From Polytrichum commune (Eukaryota; Streptophyta; Polytrichopsida; Polytrichales; Polytrichaceae): DNA of 60,000 nucleotides. Position numbers and translations under genes: made by a program. The notes under the pieces were generated by a model, which had not been told where the DNA came from, made no database searches, and was given only the letters and a program-made list of their open reading frames with translations. The stretch lies in assembly GCA_950295325.1 (NCBI GenBank), contig OX485803.1, positions 39,077,554 through 39,137,553 on the forward strand, read 5' to 3'. Shown here piece after piece: positions 48,501-59,967 of the stretch (position 1 is the first letter of the stretch; every line of letters starts with the position of its first letter).

Positions 48501-49591
48501 AAGGGCATGATGCAATTTTTGTATGTGTCGATAAATTGAGCAAAATGGCTCATTTTATGGCGACTACAACAACTGTGACCGCCGAGGAGACGGCAAGATT
48601 ATTTAGGGATCATGTCTATAAGCTACATGGTATCCCCCTTAAGTTAATCAGTGATAGAGATGCGAGATTTACGGGTAGATTTTGGCAAGAGTTGCATTAC
48701 TTGTTAGGCACTCAATTGGCCATGTCTACATCTTTTCATCCTCAAACCGATGGTCAAACATAGAGGTCAAATAGAGTCCTTGAAGATATGCTTAGGCATT
48801 ATGTGAGTCCTTCCCAAGATGACTGGGATGGGTATTTGTCGATAGTTGAATTTGCCTACAATAACTCGTGGCAAGAATCTATCAAGACTACACCTTTTCT
48901 GTTGAATTATGGTCAGCATCCTTTAACACCTGTGAATAGAAGGATCAGAGGTTCTTAAGTTCCAGCTGCAAAAGATTTTGCTTTGGCCATGAGTAATGTT
49001 ATTAGCGAAGCTAAGAAACATTTGTTGGCAGCTCAACAAAGACAAAAATCTTATGCTGACACCAAACGACGTGATGTGTCGTATGAGGTGGGATCTGAGG
49101 TGCTTCTTAGTACTTCCAACATTAAGTTGAAAACCCCAGGTGCGAGGAAATTACTTCCTCGATGGATTGGCCCATTTGAGATTGTTAAGAGAATTGGCGT
49201 CGTAGCATACCGTTTGAAATTGCCAGAGACCATGGAAATTCATAATGTTTTCCACGTCTCTTTGTTGAAGCCTTACAAGGCAAATGGCAAGGTAAAGCCT
49301 CCGCCACCGCCAATCATTGAAAATCATGATATATCATATGAAGTGGAACGTGTTTTACAACATGAGGTTAGAGGGAGCCGTTCCCGCCCCGTTAAATTCT
49401 ACCTCATCAAGTGGCTCGGTTATGGGCTTGAACATAACTCTTGGGAGCCTGAATCTAATTTGAGTCTTGAAGTACTCAAAAAATATTGGGATTATGTAGT
49501 CCGCGCTAACGACCAACTATCACGTCATGGTGTTGGATGTGAAAGTTTACCCGATATTTTGCCTAAAAGGAAGAGGCGAAAGAGATCTTAG
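45520..49591 (+). pseudogene. pol: pol polyprotein (PR, RT, RNase H, IN, chromodomain), broken
   Basis: The protease active site is DTAATDCF (about 46055), with ILGDDWL downstream. Reverse transcriptase runs from about 46,640 with YLDD near 47,083-47,094. RNase H includes CDAS (about 47,530) and TGEQEL. Integrase has an HHCC finger ending CDVCQRS, then D,D,E-type segments MDFIVGL, SDRDARF and FHPQTDGQT. The chromodomain (FYLIKWLGYGLEHNSWEPESN) lies near 49,400-49,465 and the frame ends at 49591. Breaks are stops at 46417-46419, 47573-47575, 48392-48394, 48452-48454, 48761-48763 and 48956-48958, and a one-base frame change in the A run at about 46,821-46,827. The protein cannot be made in full. 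Confidence 0.9.
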
Positions 49592-49682
49592 GTTGTAAAT
49601 TTCTTGACATTAGATCTTTGAACAAGTTGTACCTAAATAATTGATGGGTTTACTTGTGTGTTGAGCAGAGACGCTCAAATCT

Positions 49683-49695
49683 AGAAGGAGAGGAA
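49683..49695 (+). promoter_or_regulatory. Polypurine tract
   Basis: AGAAGGAGAGGAA lies immediately before the 3' LTR and would prime plus-strand synthesis. Confidence 0.85.
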
Positions 49696-50011
49696 TGTAA
49701 CGCGCTAGTAGTATGAACAAGGCTATTATAAAGCCATAATACCACTAGTAGTGTGAGCAAGGCTATCAAGGAGCCTTAGCCGTAAGGATTGGTGGCGATC
49801 CAACTAGTGGGAGTTAACTAGTAGCAACTCCTCTTAACTTAGGAAAGTGGCACGGGGGTGAGCACTTTGCATGAGGGAGGTTTGCATGGCAAGGGGTCAT
49901 CTTCCTCATGGCTCTATGGTGGGGTGGTTCATGCCATTAGACACTTCTCTTCCTCATAGTTTTGCCAGAGAGAGAGGGTTCTTAGTAGTTCAAGTTGGGC
50001 TAGTTGTGACA
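49696..50011 (+). repeat. 3' LTR
   Basis: 316 bp starting TGTAACGCGC and ending TTGTGACA. Nearly identical to the 5' LTR. Confidence 0.93.
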
Positions 50012-50116
50012 AACTTGTTCGTGCTTGCTAGGTTTTATGACCTTAAGCAATTTGTTCTTCTACACATTGTAGGTCATGACAATGTAAGAAAAGGGAATGC
50101 TTTGCACATTGCTATA

Positions 50117-50353
50117 TGAACCTTATGCCGGGACATTGGTGTCCCAAATAAGTCGGAGCCTCCTTGGTGATTAGTTTTGTGGTTGTGAGTGATTGAAAAT
50201 AAAAACCAACTTCGAGCATTTGAGCATGTACAAGACATTGAGATAATCTCAACGCCGCTTTGATCGCCTTCAACTGACGATTTTTTACGTTGACATAGAC
50301 TTTAGGGTTTAACCGGTGTATGATGGGACACCGGTGTCCCATCATGAGGTTCA
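50117..50353. mobile_element. 237-bp MITE with TGAACC ends, TA-flanked
   Basis: The left end TGAACCTTATGCCGGGACA and the right end (reverse complement TGAACCTCATGATGGGACA) match at most positions over about 25 bp. TA lies at 50115-50116 and 50354-50355. This fits a Tc1/mariner-type MITE. A GGGACACCGGTGTCCC palindrome sits in the right end. Confidence 0.65.
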
Positions 50354-50359
50354 TATGCC

Positions 50360-51230
50360 CTTTCACAATGGCACTTGCAAGGCGCTACTTACTATAGGAA
50401 CACCACCTACATGTTATACAAGAGGATTTTGTATTAGTATTAGCATAATAACCACTACATATACACACCTAAATATACAAGAGTGAAATGATGCTTGCAT
50501 ACGTAAAATCCTACAATAGACTGTTATGAACATTCTCTTCACTTTTTGGCCACGTAAAAAGGTTGTGGGATTCCTTGAGGAAAGACAAAATCTCATTGTG
50601 TTGTGGAGGAAAACGTTAAGGAGTTCGTTTTTCTTCAAGAAACCCCACAGCATACATCCAACTGTATTGTCATCATTGAAAAAGAAAAAGAAAAAAACAC
50701 AAGAGAAATACATATGAAAACATGAGGTGGAAGTTATTAGGGGTAGATATACAGGAAAGCAAGGGAACCAGATACTGATGGATTAAGATGTTGTCAACAA
50801 AACTGCTAAGAACTACATATTAAGAAGCGTTCCCCTGTACTACTTGGTTTATGGCCATTTATGTGCATTTAAGATTAAACCACTGAACTCATTAACAAAT
50901 ATGTATTCAAGCACTTCAAAATTTCATAGCTCCAGAACTTCAAATTCAATGAAACAATTCAACTTCTCGCAATTTCTACTGACACTCTGTCAAAGACTGA
51001 AACACTTGATATTCAAGCTAATACAATCATGTGAACATAGTTGTGCTTCCAAATTCTATCTTGTACATCAATTAATGAATAACCAGTGTCGGACAATCCG
51101 ACATGAATTTGAGCCCGTTGGTCCTACCTTGCTCAAGAATCTTCTTGGTGTAGGGTGGGGTTTACTGCCTCCCTTGCGGTGGGTGGGCTCTTGGCTTCCT
51201 ACTTACCTAGCTAGTTTTTTTTTTCCATCA
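50360..51230. other. Non-coding
   Basis: No gene is supported. The frame at 50,844-51,404 (186 residues) has no domain and runs across a tRNA-like segment. Confidence 0.45.
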
Positions 51231-51315
51231 AGTAGAGAGAAGATTTCACAGCGGGAATCGAACCGCCAACCACTCCATTCGGAAATAAGTACCTCTCCAC
51301 TATCACCCGGTAGTT
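51165..51315 (-). repeat. tRNA-derived SINE or tRNA pseudogene candidate
   Basis: On the minus strand GGTTCGATTCC matches the RNA polymerase III B box exactly, inside a hairpin-forming GCGG...CCGC. About 40 bp upstream GATAGTGGAGAGG is a poor A-box. Downstream comes a non-tRNA body with a run of A. The T-arm loop is one base too long for a working tRNA. The ends and target duplication are not resolved. Confidence 0.42.
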
Positions 51316-51415
51316 TAGGATCATCTCAAATCTATCTTGCACACCAACATCAAAGAATGCCATTGAAGTTCCTACACCTCACAAAGTTGAGGGGGTTGCT
51401 ATGACATGAGCGCCA

Positions 51416-51437
51416 TGACATGAGCATGCTCATGTCA
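51416..51437. repeat. 22-bp perfect palindrome
   Basis: The sequence is the 11-bp arm TGACATGAGCA followed directly by its reverse complement. A partial copy (ATGACATGAGC) lies 15 bp before it, and GCTCATGTC recurs near 51,613. Confidence 0.8.
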
Positions 51438-52161
51438 AACCCCTCGGTTATAGGGGTTAAAGGGTTTTGACCCTCGATTATAAAGGCCTAAAGATCCAGG
51501 GGTAGAGGTGCCCATCAAAAACAATTTGGCAACCTTGTACAAAAAATATTTATACATGCAAATTTCGGTGTTCAAAAATCATGAGCAGACCCGAAAAAGT
51601 TGGTGATAGGGCTTGCTCATGTCTTAGGTTCACCCACCCACAGAGTTGATAAGTATTCTACTAACTTCAACAACATCCGATGATGCAGCGTGCATTGTAA
51701 ATCACGTCCGGAACCTTGGACAGAGTGTCCAAAGACGTCTAGAATCTTTGGACAGGTTGCCAAATTAAAGCTAGATTCAGATAAGTCTCATAATTTAAGA
51801 GGTACTTCCAACGGTGCAGAATAATGAGGGCATGCATGAGATCTCGATCGAGGTCAAGAGGAAGGATGGATCGACTCGACTTCATAACTTATAACTTATA
51901 TACATATCCGATGAACTCCACAAGTCGTTCTTTTATAACAAAGATAAACAAGAAGAAGACTCATGATGCATCACCACATTCATTTATGATTGCTTGAGAG
52001 TTCACCGAACTTCATGAACGTGTTCGGTCAAGCCCTCGCTAGTAAGTAAAATCTCAACCTCTCCTCGTCTTTTGATTTGAATATAATGACTTTTGAGTTA
52101 AGAGATGTTGATCTTAAGTAACTTGCTCTCCATGTAAGGCTCATTGATCATGAGAAGTAAC
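51438..52161. other. Non-coding
   Basis: No gene or further repeat is supported here. Confidence 0.45.
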
Positions 52162-52164
52162 TAA

Positions 52165-52666
52165 GGGCCACTTCACACATGAGCCAAGAGCCGTGACCAT
52201 GAAATTGTGAGAGCCCAAAAGAAAAGTGCCCGAAGGTTGTCCCAACATACCTCCAAAATCATGTAGTGTGGTCACGAACCCTCGAGTGTAGTGTGAAGCC
52301 ATACGTGACCAGGCCCTCAACCAAATGCTATTTCGATGAATTTCTATTCATGCGGGTTCTCGCACACGATAAGATAGAATAAACCAACGGTTGTGAGCCT
52401 TCGGAGTGACGTGGTCTCCCGGTTTTGTGTTAGGCCTACCTCCAAGAGGTGGTTTTTGAAAATAATCCAAGTGACCATGAAACATAATCCATTCAATGCC
52501 ATGTAAGAATTCATGTAGACTTTACAAACCATCTTGCATTCACATACTCCGTTGGTCCCTCAAGCATAGTGTGACGCAAACTTGGACGGGCTCTGCCTTT
52601 TCCACCAATGAGAGTTGCTTGAAGAGCAACGGTCACGGGCTCTCAGTCTCGTGTGTGAAGTGGCCC
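52165..52666. mobile_element. PIF/Harbinger-type MITE of a second family
   Basis: 502 bp with ends GGGCCACTTCACACATGAG and, from the right on the other strand, GGGCCACTTCACACACGAG. It is flanked by TAA (52162-52164 and 52667-52669). The terminal similarity extends imperfectly for about 35 bp. The GGG...TTCACAC ends resemble, but do not match, the GGGGCGGTTTACAC family at 2637 and 9376. Confidence 0.85.
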
Positions 52667-52669
52667 TAA

Positions 52670-54552
52670 GATGGAGCGAGCTCTTGGAGGTGTATTCATC
52701 TGTAAAATATTGAGCTAAGTTGAATTGGTCAATATCTTTAATTGTTGATGTCAAAAGAACTCTTCCAGGTCCCAATAGAGTTTCTCAAAGCAAGTTAAAC
52801 TCTTTAGTCAATCATATAGATACTCACATCAATTCACATTATCAACCCTTAACTCCATTATAAGAGTTTGGTAGCGCACGTAATATCAAGTCGCTTTCTT
52901 CAAGTTATGGTAGTGGTGAGATTGAATGTTAATGTCTTAGGTGGTAGTAGTTATATGTTCTTGTGTCTTTCTTCGTTTTTAACTCAAGTGTTACCACTTG
53001 GTTTATAAGTATGATACATTTATGTTTAATGATAATGCTTACAACAAGTTTTTCTACATTGACAAAATAGCGATCATAATATACTCCACATATCTAATCA
53101 AACATTCCCATGAAAGTCTCAATTGCACAGGGTTGACACTTAGTGTGACTTACGGGAACCAAGTACAATGAGGGTATAATTATTTGGGGAGTATTATCTT
53201 GCTCACAATGACAATGGGTAAGATGACTCACTCAGTTAGGTAATTTTCTAACTGTGCATATTTTGTAGTACCTTTTAATTACTTTGAAAAATCGGGGTCA
53301 ATCATCTTCATGTAACATATGTTTATGATGAATCAACAAGTGGCATGGTTGGTCGGAGCAGTGCTATGCCCTATGATTATCCTCCACACGTGGCCAATTC
53401 TAGTTAATTATCCGAATGCGGCCAAACTTTGACTTATTTCAAAAACCAACTCAAAAGGCAGAACCAATAATTCATTGTAATGCAGTTTAGCTGCAAAGCA
53501 ATTTCGTAAAGCCACAATACAAAACATACATACACAAAATTGATAAGCTCTCAAAAGCAACCAAAAAAAGTATTTACTGCTTAAACATAAACCGATTACA
53601 TGCCCAAGTAGAGTGATGGAAATCTAGAGTGATGCATTATTATTTATGTGAAAAAAGAAAAAAGAAAAACAAATGTGCCAACACCAAATCGGTGGAAGGT
53701 ATACAGTTTGTTGTTGCCAACAAGACACCAAACTCTCATAATGCAACGCCAATACCTAAACCAACAACCTCTTCCACGCTTCTTACTTAAACCCATCATC
53801 CAACGTTCTTCAACCATTTTATTCATCCTTTGACAAATTTTCATCCATTGCGGCCATGATGGGGGAATGTACACACTATAACCTTTTGAAAATTTTAATA
53901 CTATGATATCTTAGAAATAATACAAACCTAATTTCATGGAATTTATAACACCCTCAATTATTTTGAACTCAAAGTCACATATTGTGTATTTTATATTTTC
54001 AAATTTAACAAATTTACTTATATCTATACGATGGCTACATATGCCATTCAACCATATTAGTGTAAGATACCAAATGCTCTATAATCAATTATGTGCAAAT
54101 ATGTAATAGTTTAAATGCTTTAGTCAATGTTATTACATAATGGTATTCTTCATAATTAGTGTTCCTAATCTTCTTGCTCATTTGGATACCAAACCACGAT
54201 TACTCAAGATTGATTGAAATTAATGGCATTAGGGAAGATACTCAAAATACCAATCAACCTCATCATGCCTCACTAGACCCACCACAACAAAACTTTAGTA
54301 TTGAAATGTTGTGGCTCTTCAATAGATATGTCACCATTTCTACCAAGGAGAACACCCAAAAAATTGTACCTATCAATCAACACCAAAGTATATATCTTGC
54401 CATCACAATCCACATAATCCAATATTTCAACCTTACACAAACAACTTGTCCTCGTTGTTGAGATACCCAACCCAACTCACAATATACTTATGAGATACCG
54501 TCTTTGGTTCCTAAAGATAGACCCTATACTTACAATGAAACAAAGGAGCCCT
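52670..54552. other. Non-coding, AT-rich
   Basis: No gene is supported. The short frames at 53,644-53,874 and 54,159-54,461 lack motifs. Confidence 0.45.
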
Positions 54553-54710
54553 ACGGGATGGACTCTTCATACCACGTATGAACTAACACGAGTGCAAGAA
54601 AGGATATTGTTCAAGGCATTAGCATATATAATATACACAAGGGAGAGGTGTTGGGTTTCTCTTAGTGTGTACTTTTGAAAAGAATATTAAGAATTTTGAA
54701 GTAAAGATAA
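54553..54710 (+). repeat. Dispersed repeat, copy 2
   Basis: This matches 34995-35160: ATGGACTCTTCATAC, AATATACACAAGGGAGAGGT and GAATTTTGAAGTAAAG occur in the same order and spacing. Confidence 0.6.
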
Positions 54711-56384
54711 ATTTACAAATAGAAAAAGAATTCACCTCCACAATTGATAGATTCATAGAATAGGCCTCCAAAACAAAAACTAAAAAGATAAATACAACCC
54801 CCCTAACAAACGCAATAAAAACATAGGGATGGAAAGTCAAAACCCTCTTGCTTATCACTGGAAAAGGGTTAGAAGGTCAATCCATGCACATATATAGGAC
54901 TGACCCTGCTACAAAACCTCCACGCACATCCCGAAATAATCAATAATTTTTTGAAATCAATGCATGTGGCATCTACATTTCCACTAGAATATGGTGAGCA
55001 AGCCGCCTACATGGAAAGTCACCCTTATTACTTCAATAACCAGCTGAAAAGGAGGGAAAGCAGGAACCCCTGTAAATATAGCAGAAGTACAGTGGTAGGA
55101 TACCCGTCGTCACCCGCCGGGCATCGGGAACCTTGACCGGTGCATATGGAACGTACCCGGCCAGCACCAATACAATATCCAGAAACACCCTTCCAATATC
55201 CGTCAGATATCCGGAGACCCTGGGTGAGTGGCTGGCTGGTCCCGCGCACGTTGGTGTGCTCTTCAATGGGCTCTCGTAGACTCTTTCCCTTTGCTTTGCC
55301 TTGCCTTTGCTTGCGTTCTTCCTTCCTTGTCTCGCGGGCCTCGTAGACCTCATCGCTTTGCTAATTGCTCTTACGCACTGCTGCTCCTACCTTGCTCCTC
55401 GACCTCCACATAGACAGTCTCCGCGCGAACTAGCATCGCCTAACGCGTGTACAAGGCTTGTTTTAAGAGTCTCGTTTGGCTAAGAGTGGACTTAGTCAGC
55501 TGTAAGCAAGGCTAGATAGATGCATATCCAAGCCAAGCCCGGGGCTAATGCGCAACCCTGGCATTAGTATAGTCCGCGGCTGATGCTTTTTTTGAATTGC
55601 AGAAGCGGAGGAGTGGTTTCTGGTTTCAGAATTTCCACACGGCGGTGGAAGTGCGGTTTAAGTGTTTGATTGCGACTTTGTGACAGAGTAGCAGGAGGAC
55701 CGAGCCTAGTTTCCCTCGAATCGAGTTTCGAACTCGTTTTCGTTGCATGGACGGCTTCTAGCAATTGGTTCCTTCTTGGTGGAGAAAAGAAAAGACAGTG
55801 AAACTTAAGAGTGTGTATTGTTTTTTCTGGGATATAACGCGACGGATATTGCTATATCATCGTTTCTACAGAGCTGCATTACTGTGTGTTGAGGCTTGAT
55901 ACAGGATGACGACGAAGGCGAACTGGCTTCTTGATGATAATTTACTAATCATTTCTTTCCATGGTGTTGTCACTGCGAGTTACATCATCGCTTAAAGCAA
56001 GTCTGTAGTGATATTTCTATCAAGGTCCATGTAGATTAACCTGTTTTAAGCAAGTATCTTCTGTTGTTGTAAGCTTTTTCAATGGCCGCGTAGCAGTTAG
56101 TGCTCCTTACTTTGCTATTCACGCCTTGTGACACCATCTTGCTTTTTCAAGCTCGATTACTGCTCTGACAATACGGCAAAACAGGGCACGCCTTATTGAG
56201 AACGAAGGCCGCAATCAAGACGGCTCTTACATTGCATATCAGCCAAGACTTGTAAGAACTAATACCTCCTCAGCCTCTCGTACTTCTCTTTGCAAAGTTC
56301 TTCATTCTTGGAGCACCATGTGCTTCTCAAATATTTGAAGGATTTTATGCTTCGTTCTGACCTAGATAATTTCGCCGAGGAGTG
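54711..56384. other. Upstream region of the 56.8-kb gene
   Basis: No coding exon is supported. From about 55,000 GC content rises, and 55,250-55,420 is CT-rich (CTTTGCCTTGCCTTTGC). This fits a plant promoter and 5' leader, but no start site is fixed. Confidence 0.35.
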
Positions 56385-56632
56385 TGTTGTATATTAAAGC
56401 TTCATGTAGGCAAATGTTGAGCGAAAGTCCTAAGTTGATGATGTGTATCATATCTTGTTCAATTCCATTACTGGAGGTGTGCAGCAGAAGCCTTGAGTAT
56501 CGAATTTGAGGAGTGATTTGTATATGAAGCTTCATCTAGGCAAATCTTGAGCTGATGCCCTAAGATGATAACTTATATTATATCTTTGTTTAATTCTATT
56601 ACTGGAGGTGTGGAGCAGAAGCCTTGATTAAT
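56385..56632 (+). repeat. Tandem duplication of about 125 bp
   Basis: Two units share AGCTTCAT-TAGGCAAAT, then ATTACTGGAGGTGTG-AGCAGAAGCCTTGA. They diverge at roughly one base in five. They lie in the probable 5' leader intron of the downstream gene. Confidence 0.8.
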
Positions 56633-56769
56633 GAATTTCTTCGAGATTGACGTCGCCGGTTTCTCGTGGTTAGTGTGTGCTAACTTCAAACAAATACGTT
56701 GCAGCGTGCGATCACACAATCAACCACGAAGTAGCTTGTCGAGTTGTTCTTTTTTCAGGCTTAGTTTCG

Positions 56770-58173
56770 ATGGACATGGGAGGGAGAGAATCATGCGTAG
56801 ATGATGATGGACTTTCACTAGCCACTAAGCCTGAAGAAGGACACGGTGAAGCTTATTATTCTCTTGCGAAGAGTAACATATCGAATGGATTGCATGCGGT
56901 ACATGACTTGGCCGTCGTCGAACAATGCAATACTGATGGACCAGCTCGAGAGGACAATGCCAGAAATCCAGCCTCTTCTCCTTTGAAGCCGTTTGACGAG
57001 TCTCATCAATCGTGTCTACAAGAAGTTCCCAAGATCCTCACTCCGCCTGTTGACAAAGAGATGCAAACCTTAGTTCCAACACCCCATGGGAATCAAAGGT
57101 AAGATTGCTTTCAGAGGCTTGTGACTCAGTCCAGTGCAAGTGTGTATTATTTCTCCTGCAAGGGATTGAGATATAATTTGGCCTTGAGTGTCAAGTGATT
57201 TGCAAATACAAATATTGAGGAAGGAGGGCACAATGAGGAAGAACAAGGAGGAGTAGGCTTCTCTGATGAAAATCCCATACAAGAAACTGAGGAATAACAG
57301 AATTTTTTGTACTGAATAATAGTATGTCCTAAGCATGAAAATCACGCCAGAAGATTTGGTGCATAGGAGATAGTTTTTTCTTTTCCTTTCTCTTGAGAGG
57401 TGATTGATATAATATCTTTCCAGACTTTTCTTGATCTGTGCAGCATGCGAATACTGAAAGAGAGGCTAAAGGAAAAGTTGAAAGAAAAACTGAAGCCGAA
57501 GCTGAAACAAAATTTCAAGAATCGGCAGGAATCAACACTACAATTGGCATTGTTGCCTAATCGGGAGAATGCCGTGACAATTCAGGAAGATGGATTCGTA
57601 TGTATAATGCATAATCTCCCTGGAGGAGAACTAAAAAGTGACGTCAGCCCCTTACAGACACTAACACCTGCAGGCGTTAAGACTGAACCTGAAAACGGGA
57701 ACAAGGATCTCGCCTCTCCCTTGTTTGCAATGGGAAGTGAGGTGGCTGGACAACTTGTGAAATACAACAAAAAGAAAAAGGCAGGAACAAAAACACCTAA
57801 TATGTCCCGCGTGAATCGCCTTTCAGACAGTATTTTGCAATTTGTGGGAGAGAGATCTGTCCCAGAGAAGCTCATCCGTGCAGCACTGGGAAATAACCCT
57901 GATACCAGCAAGGCTATCAGATTGTAGGATATCTTTCACCTTCAACCATTTGGTCTTATCTAATTGGTTTTTATTGTTCATCAGTACCGTTTCTTTTCTA
58001 TGGACGTGAATAGAAGTATGCCTGTGTGGGAATACCTCAATTTCTGTGCTCTTTTAAGTAGGTGTGTTCTTTGGGCAACTTGCAGGTTGTTAACAGAGAA
58101 AAGGTTGAAGCGACTAGGGGATGGAGGGAAAGGCTGTGCGTACATTTATGCGGTGTGCATCTCCACTTTGTAG
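56770..58173 (+). CDS. Three-exon gene for a 298-residue HTH-like nuclear protein
   Basis: Coding exons are 56770-57098, 57444-57923 and 58086-58173. All three join in phase with GT-AG borders. An acceptor (TTTTTTCAG) just before the ATG implies a non-coding first exon upstream. The N-terminal 110 residues are acidic and unstructured. Exon 2 starts with a Lys-rich helix (KERLKEKLKEKLKPKLKQ), then a basic patch (KYNKKKKAG), and ends with helix words DSILQFVGERSVPEKLIRAA, LGNNPDTSKAIR. Exon 3 adds LLLTEKRLKRLGDGGKGCAY. The last 70 residues resemble a helix-turn-helix or three-helix bundle of plant proteins of unknown role, where G-N/x-NPDTSKALR precedes a basic turn. A DNA- or chromatin-bound role is inferred. 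No lesion is seen. Confidence 0.7.
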
Positions 58174-59959
58174 ACCGTAATTCTCAGTAATCTTGCACTT
58201 TTTGTTTCTGTCTTTCTTGGCATATTGATCACTAAATGCGAACCAGCATTGCAAGAGCTGACAAGTGGGCTAAGTGCTGTGCGAATTAAACTTCTTATCA
58301 CCATAGAGGAGATCAATGGATGGAGATTTGCGCAAATGATATTATCTTTCACGGAGTCTGCTTGTAAGCTGATTAGTTCTATTGTGTTCAGTCATTTGGA
58401 TTCGAGTAGGACACCTGGGTATCATGCATAGATCACTTATGCACCTAAGTTGCTAAAAGTCTCAGGACATTCAAACTTGGACTCATCAGGGTTAGGTAAT
58501 GTGCAGCGAACTGACCTAGCGGAAACCACCACAAAGATCGAAGACCTGGATCAAGTAGATGGGAGTGCGCAAACGATGGCTATTGAGCGTGAGTTTGTTT
58601 TGGAGCTAGGGAGAAGGTTTCCAGCCACCAACAGTTTGGATCCTTTTGTTTGGAACAGATATGGAAGAATGCAAGGAGATCACCTCCAATGCGATGTGTA
58701 AATTTCATGTGGTAAGATCTGCATTTTCTCACGCTCAAATTTTCTAATTCTAACAGCATATTTAACATTGGCTGTAAAGCACTGTGATTTATTCTGATGC
58801 TGTCAAGGAATTGAATGTTGACAATCTTTAAGAACATAGAAACCCACCCTTGTAGTAGTTCCCCTTTGGCTCAAGAAGTGCTTGTGCCAATCTAGTCTAC
58901 ACTTTTAGGATTAGGAGCTTGATTCTCCACATAGAAGTTGCATTTGGAGGGCTCAGCTTGGTGCCCTTTGACAAATGTGCATATATACGTCATGTTTAAC
59001 TCATGTCTTTTTGTATGTCCTCGTTAACAGTAGAGGAGATGGTTTTTGAGAGGGTTGGAACTGCCGAAATGTTCAAACAAGTGTATAATGTACGAAATCA
59101 CAGAGATGTGATGTTTTACATGCCAAATGTTACCTTCAGTGACTGAATTGTGTACTTGAACATTTGGGCAGGAACTTATAACGAACTGTGTAATCATCAA
59201 CAACTTTCGAGGTTTCTGGGAGGAATCCAATTTATGCAGCACTTTCAGGATGAAGGGGCCCTGTGTACATGTCATCCGGTCCGGTTCTTAAACACAAACA
59301 CAACTACAATGTACAAGAAATCAGCATGTAAACACAAGAAACAGCTTGGTGGAGAGGCTGCTGCTATTTTTTGCAGTGGCTCAACAATGGGCAATCAATG
59401 CTCCCAGTCCCCAACAGAGGCCACATGCACTGCTTATATTTGAATACAAGCTCCAAATGGGAGTACAGGCTTGATTTGGCCAGAAGCAAATACCCAGATT
59501 CTCAACAATTCGAAGTTCCTGGAAAGCTTTCATGGTTGCTTCATAGGAGACACTTTTCACTCAGTGCCAAAAGCCCACTGGTAATTGTTGTTAGTATTTG
59601 GGTTCATTGTTTTGTCAGGAAGAGGTACAGCATCACAACCTTCTATGGCGTAGATCTCAGGCTCAATTTCAGAAGTTTATAGTTTCAATGCCATCACATT
59701 GTAACATGATTCTTTAATGTCCTTCCAAATTGAACATTGGAAGTCTGACATGTTCAAGAAATGGCGACAACCACTGAGTGCCTTAAACGGCTTCTGGTGC
59801 AATTGTAGGTGCTGATCAAAGATCAAAGAATTCGAAATTTCATGGGATCTCAATGTAAGATGCAGTCTTTTGACCTTTCAAGGTTTCAGAATGTTAATAC
59901 TCAAAAGTGCCATCCAGCTTGCATCTTGGATTGCTTATCTGCTGAATATACTAATATTT
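58174..59959. other. 3' region of the HTH-like gene, no further gene fixed
   Basis: A frame at 58450-58701 (83 residues, ending GDHLQCDV) and frames at 59,150-59,682 exist but have no motif. They may be the 3' untranslated region or alternative exons of the upstream gene. I do not call them genes. Confidence 0.4.
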
Positions 59960-59967
59960 CACGAACA

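Larger units (their letters stand above)
44112..50011 (+). mobile_element. Full-length Ty3/gypsy chromodomain retrotransposon, defective
   Basis: 5.9 kb with 316-bp LTRs (44112-44427 and 49696-50011), an initiator-Met primer site, gag, protease, reverse transcriptase, RNase H, integrase and a C-terminal chromodomain, then a polypurine tract. Flanks are GACTT and AACTT, a 4-of-5 match to a 5-bp duplication. LTRs differ at three positions (44112, and one each in the GGCA-GGGG and GAGG-AGG segments). The order PR-RT-RH-IN-chromodomain defines chromoviruses of the Ty3/gypsy class. The short LTRs recall the Reina or Galadriel lineages, but the lineage is not settled. The coding region has seven premature stops and one frameshift. 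Confidence 0.93.

Noticed and set aside
49696-50011. Transcript start of a downstream gene at 49,871-50,119
   Set aside because: The frame lies in the 3' LTR and its flank and has no features of its own.
50844-51404. 186-residue plus-strand open frame
   Set aside because: No domain, mixed composition, and it crosses the tRNA-like segment on the other strand.
55033-55353. Minus-strand open frame of 106 residues
   Set aside because: Lies in the CT-rich upstream region of the HTH-like gene. Composition bias alone explains it.
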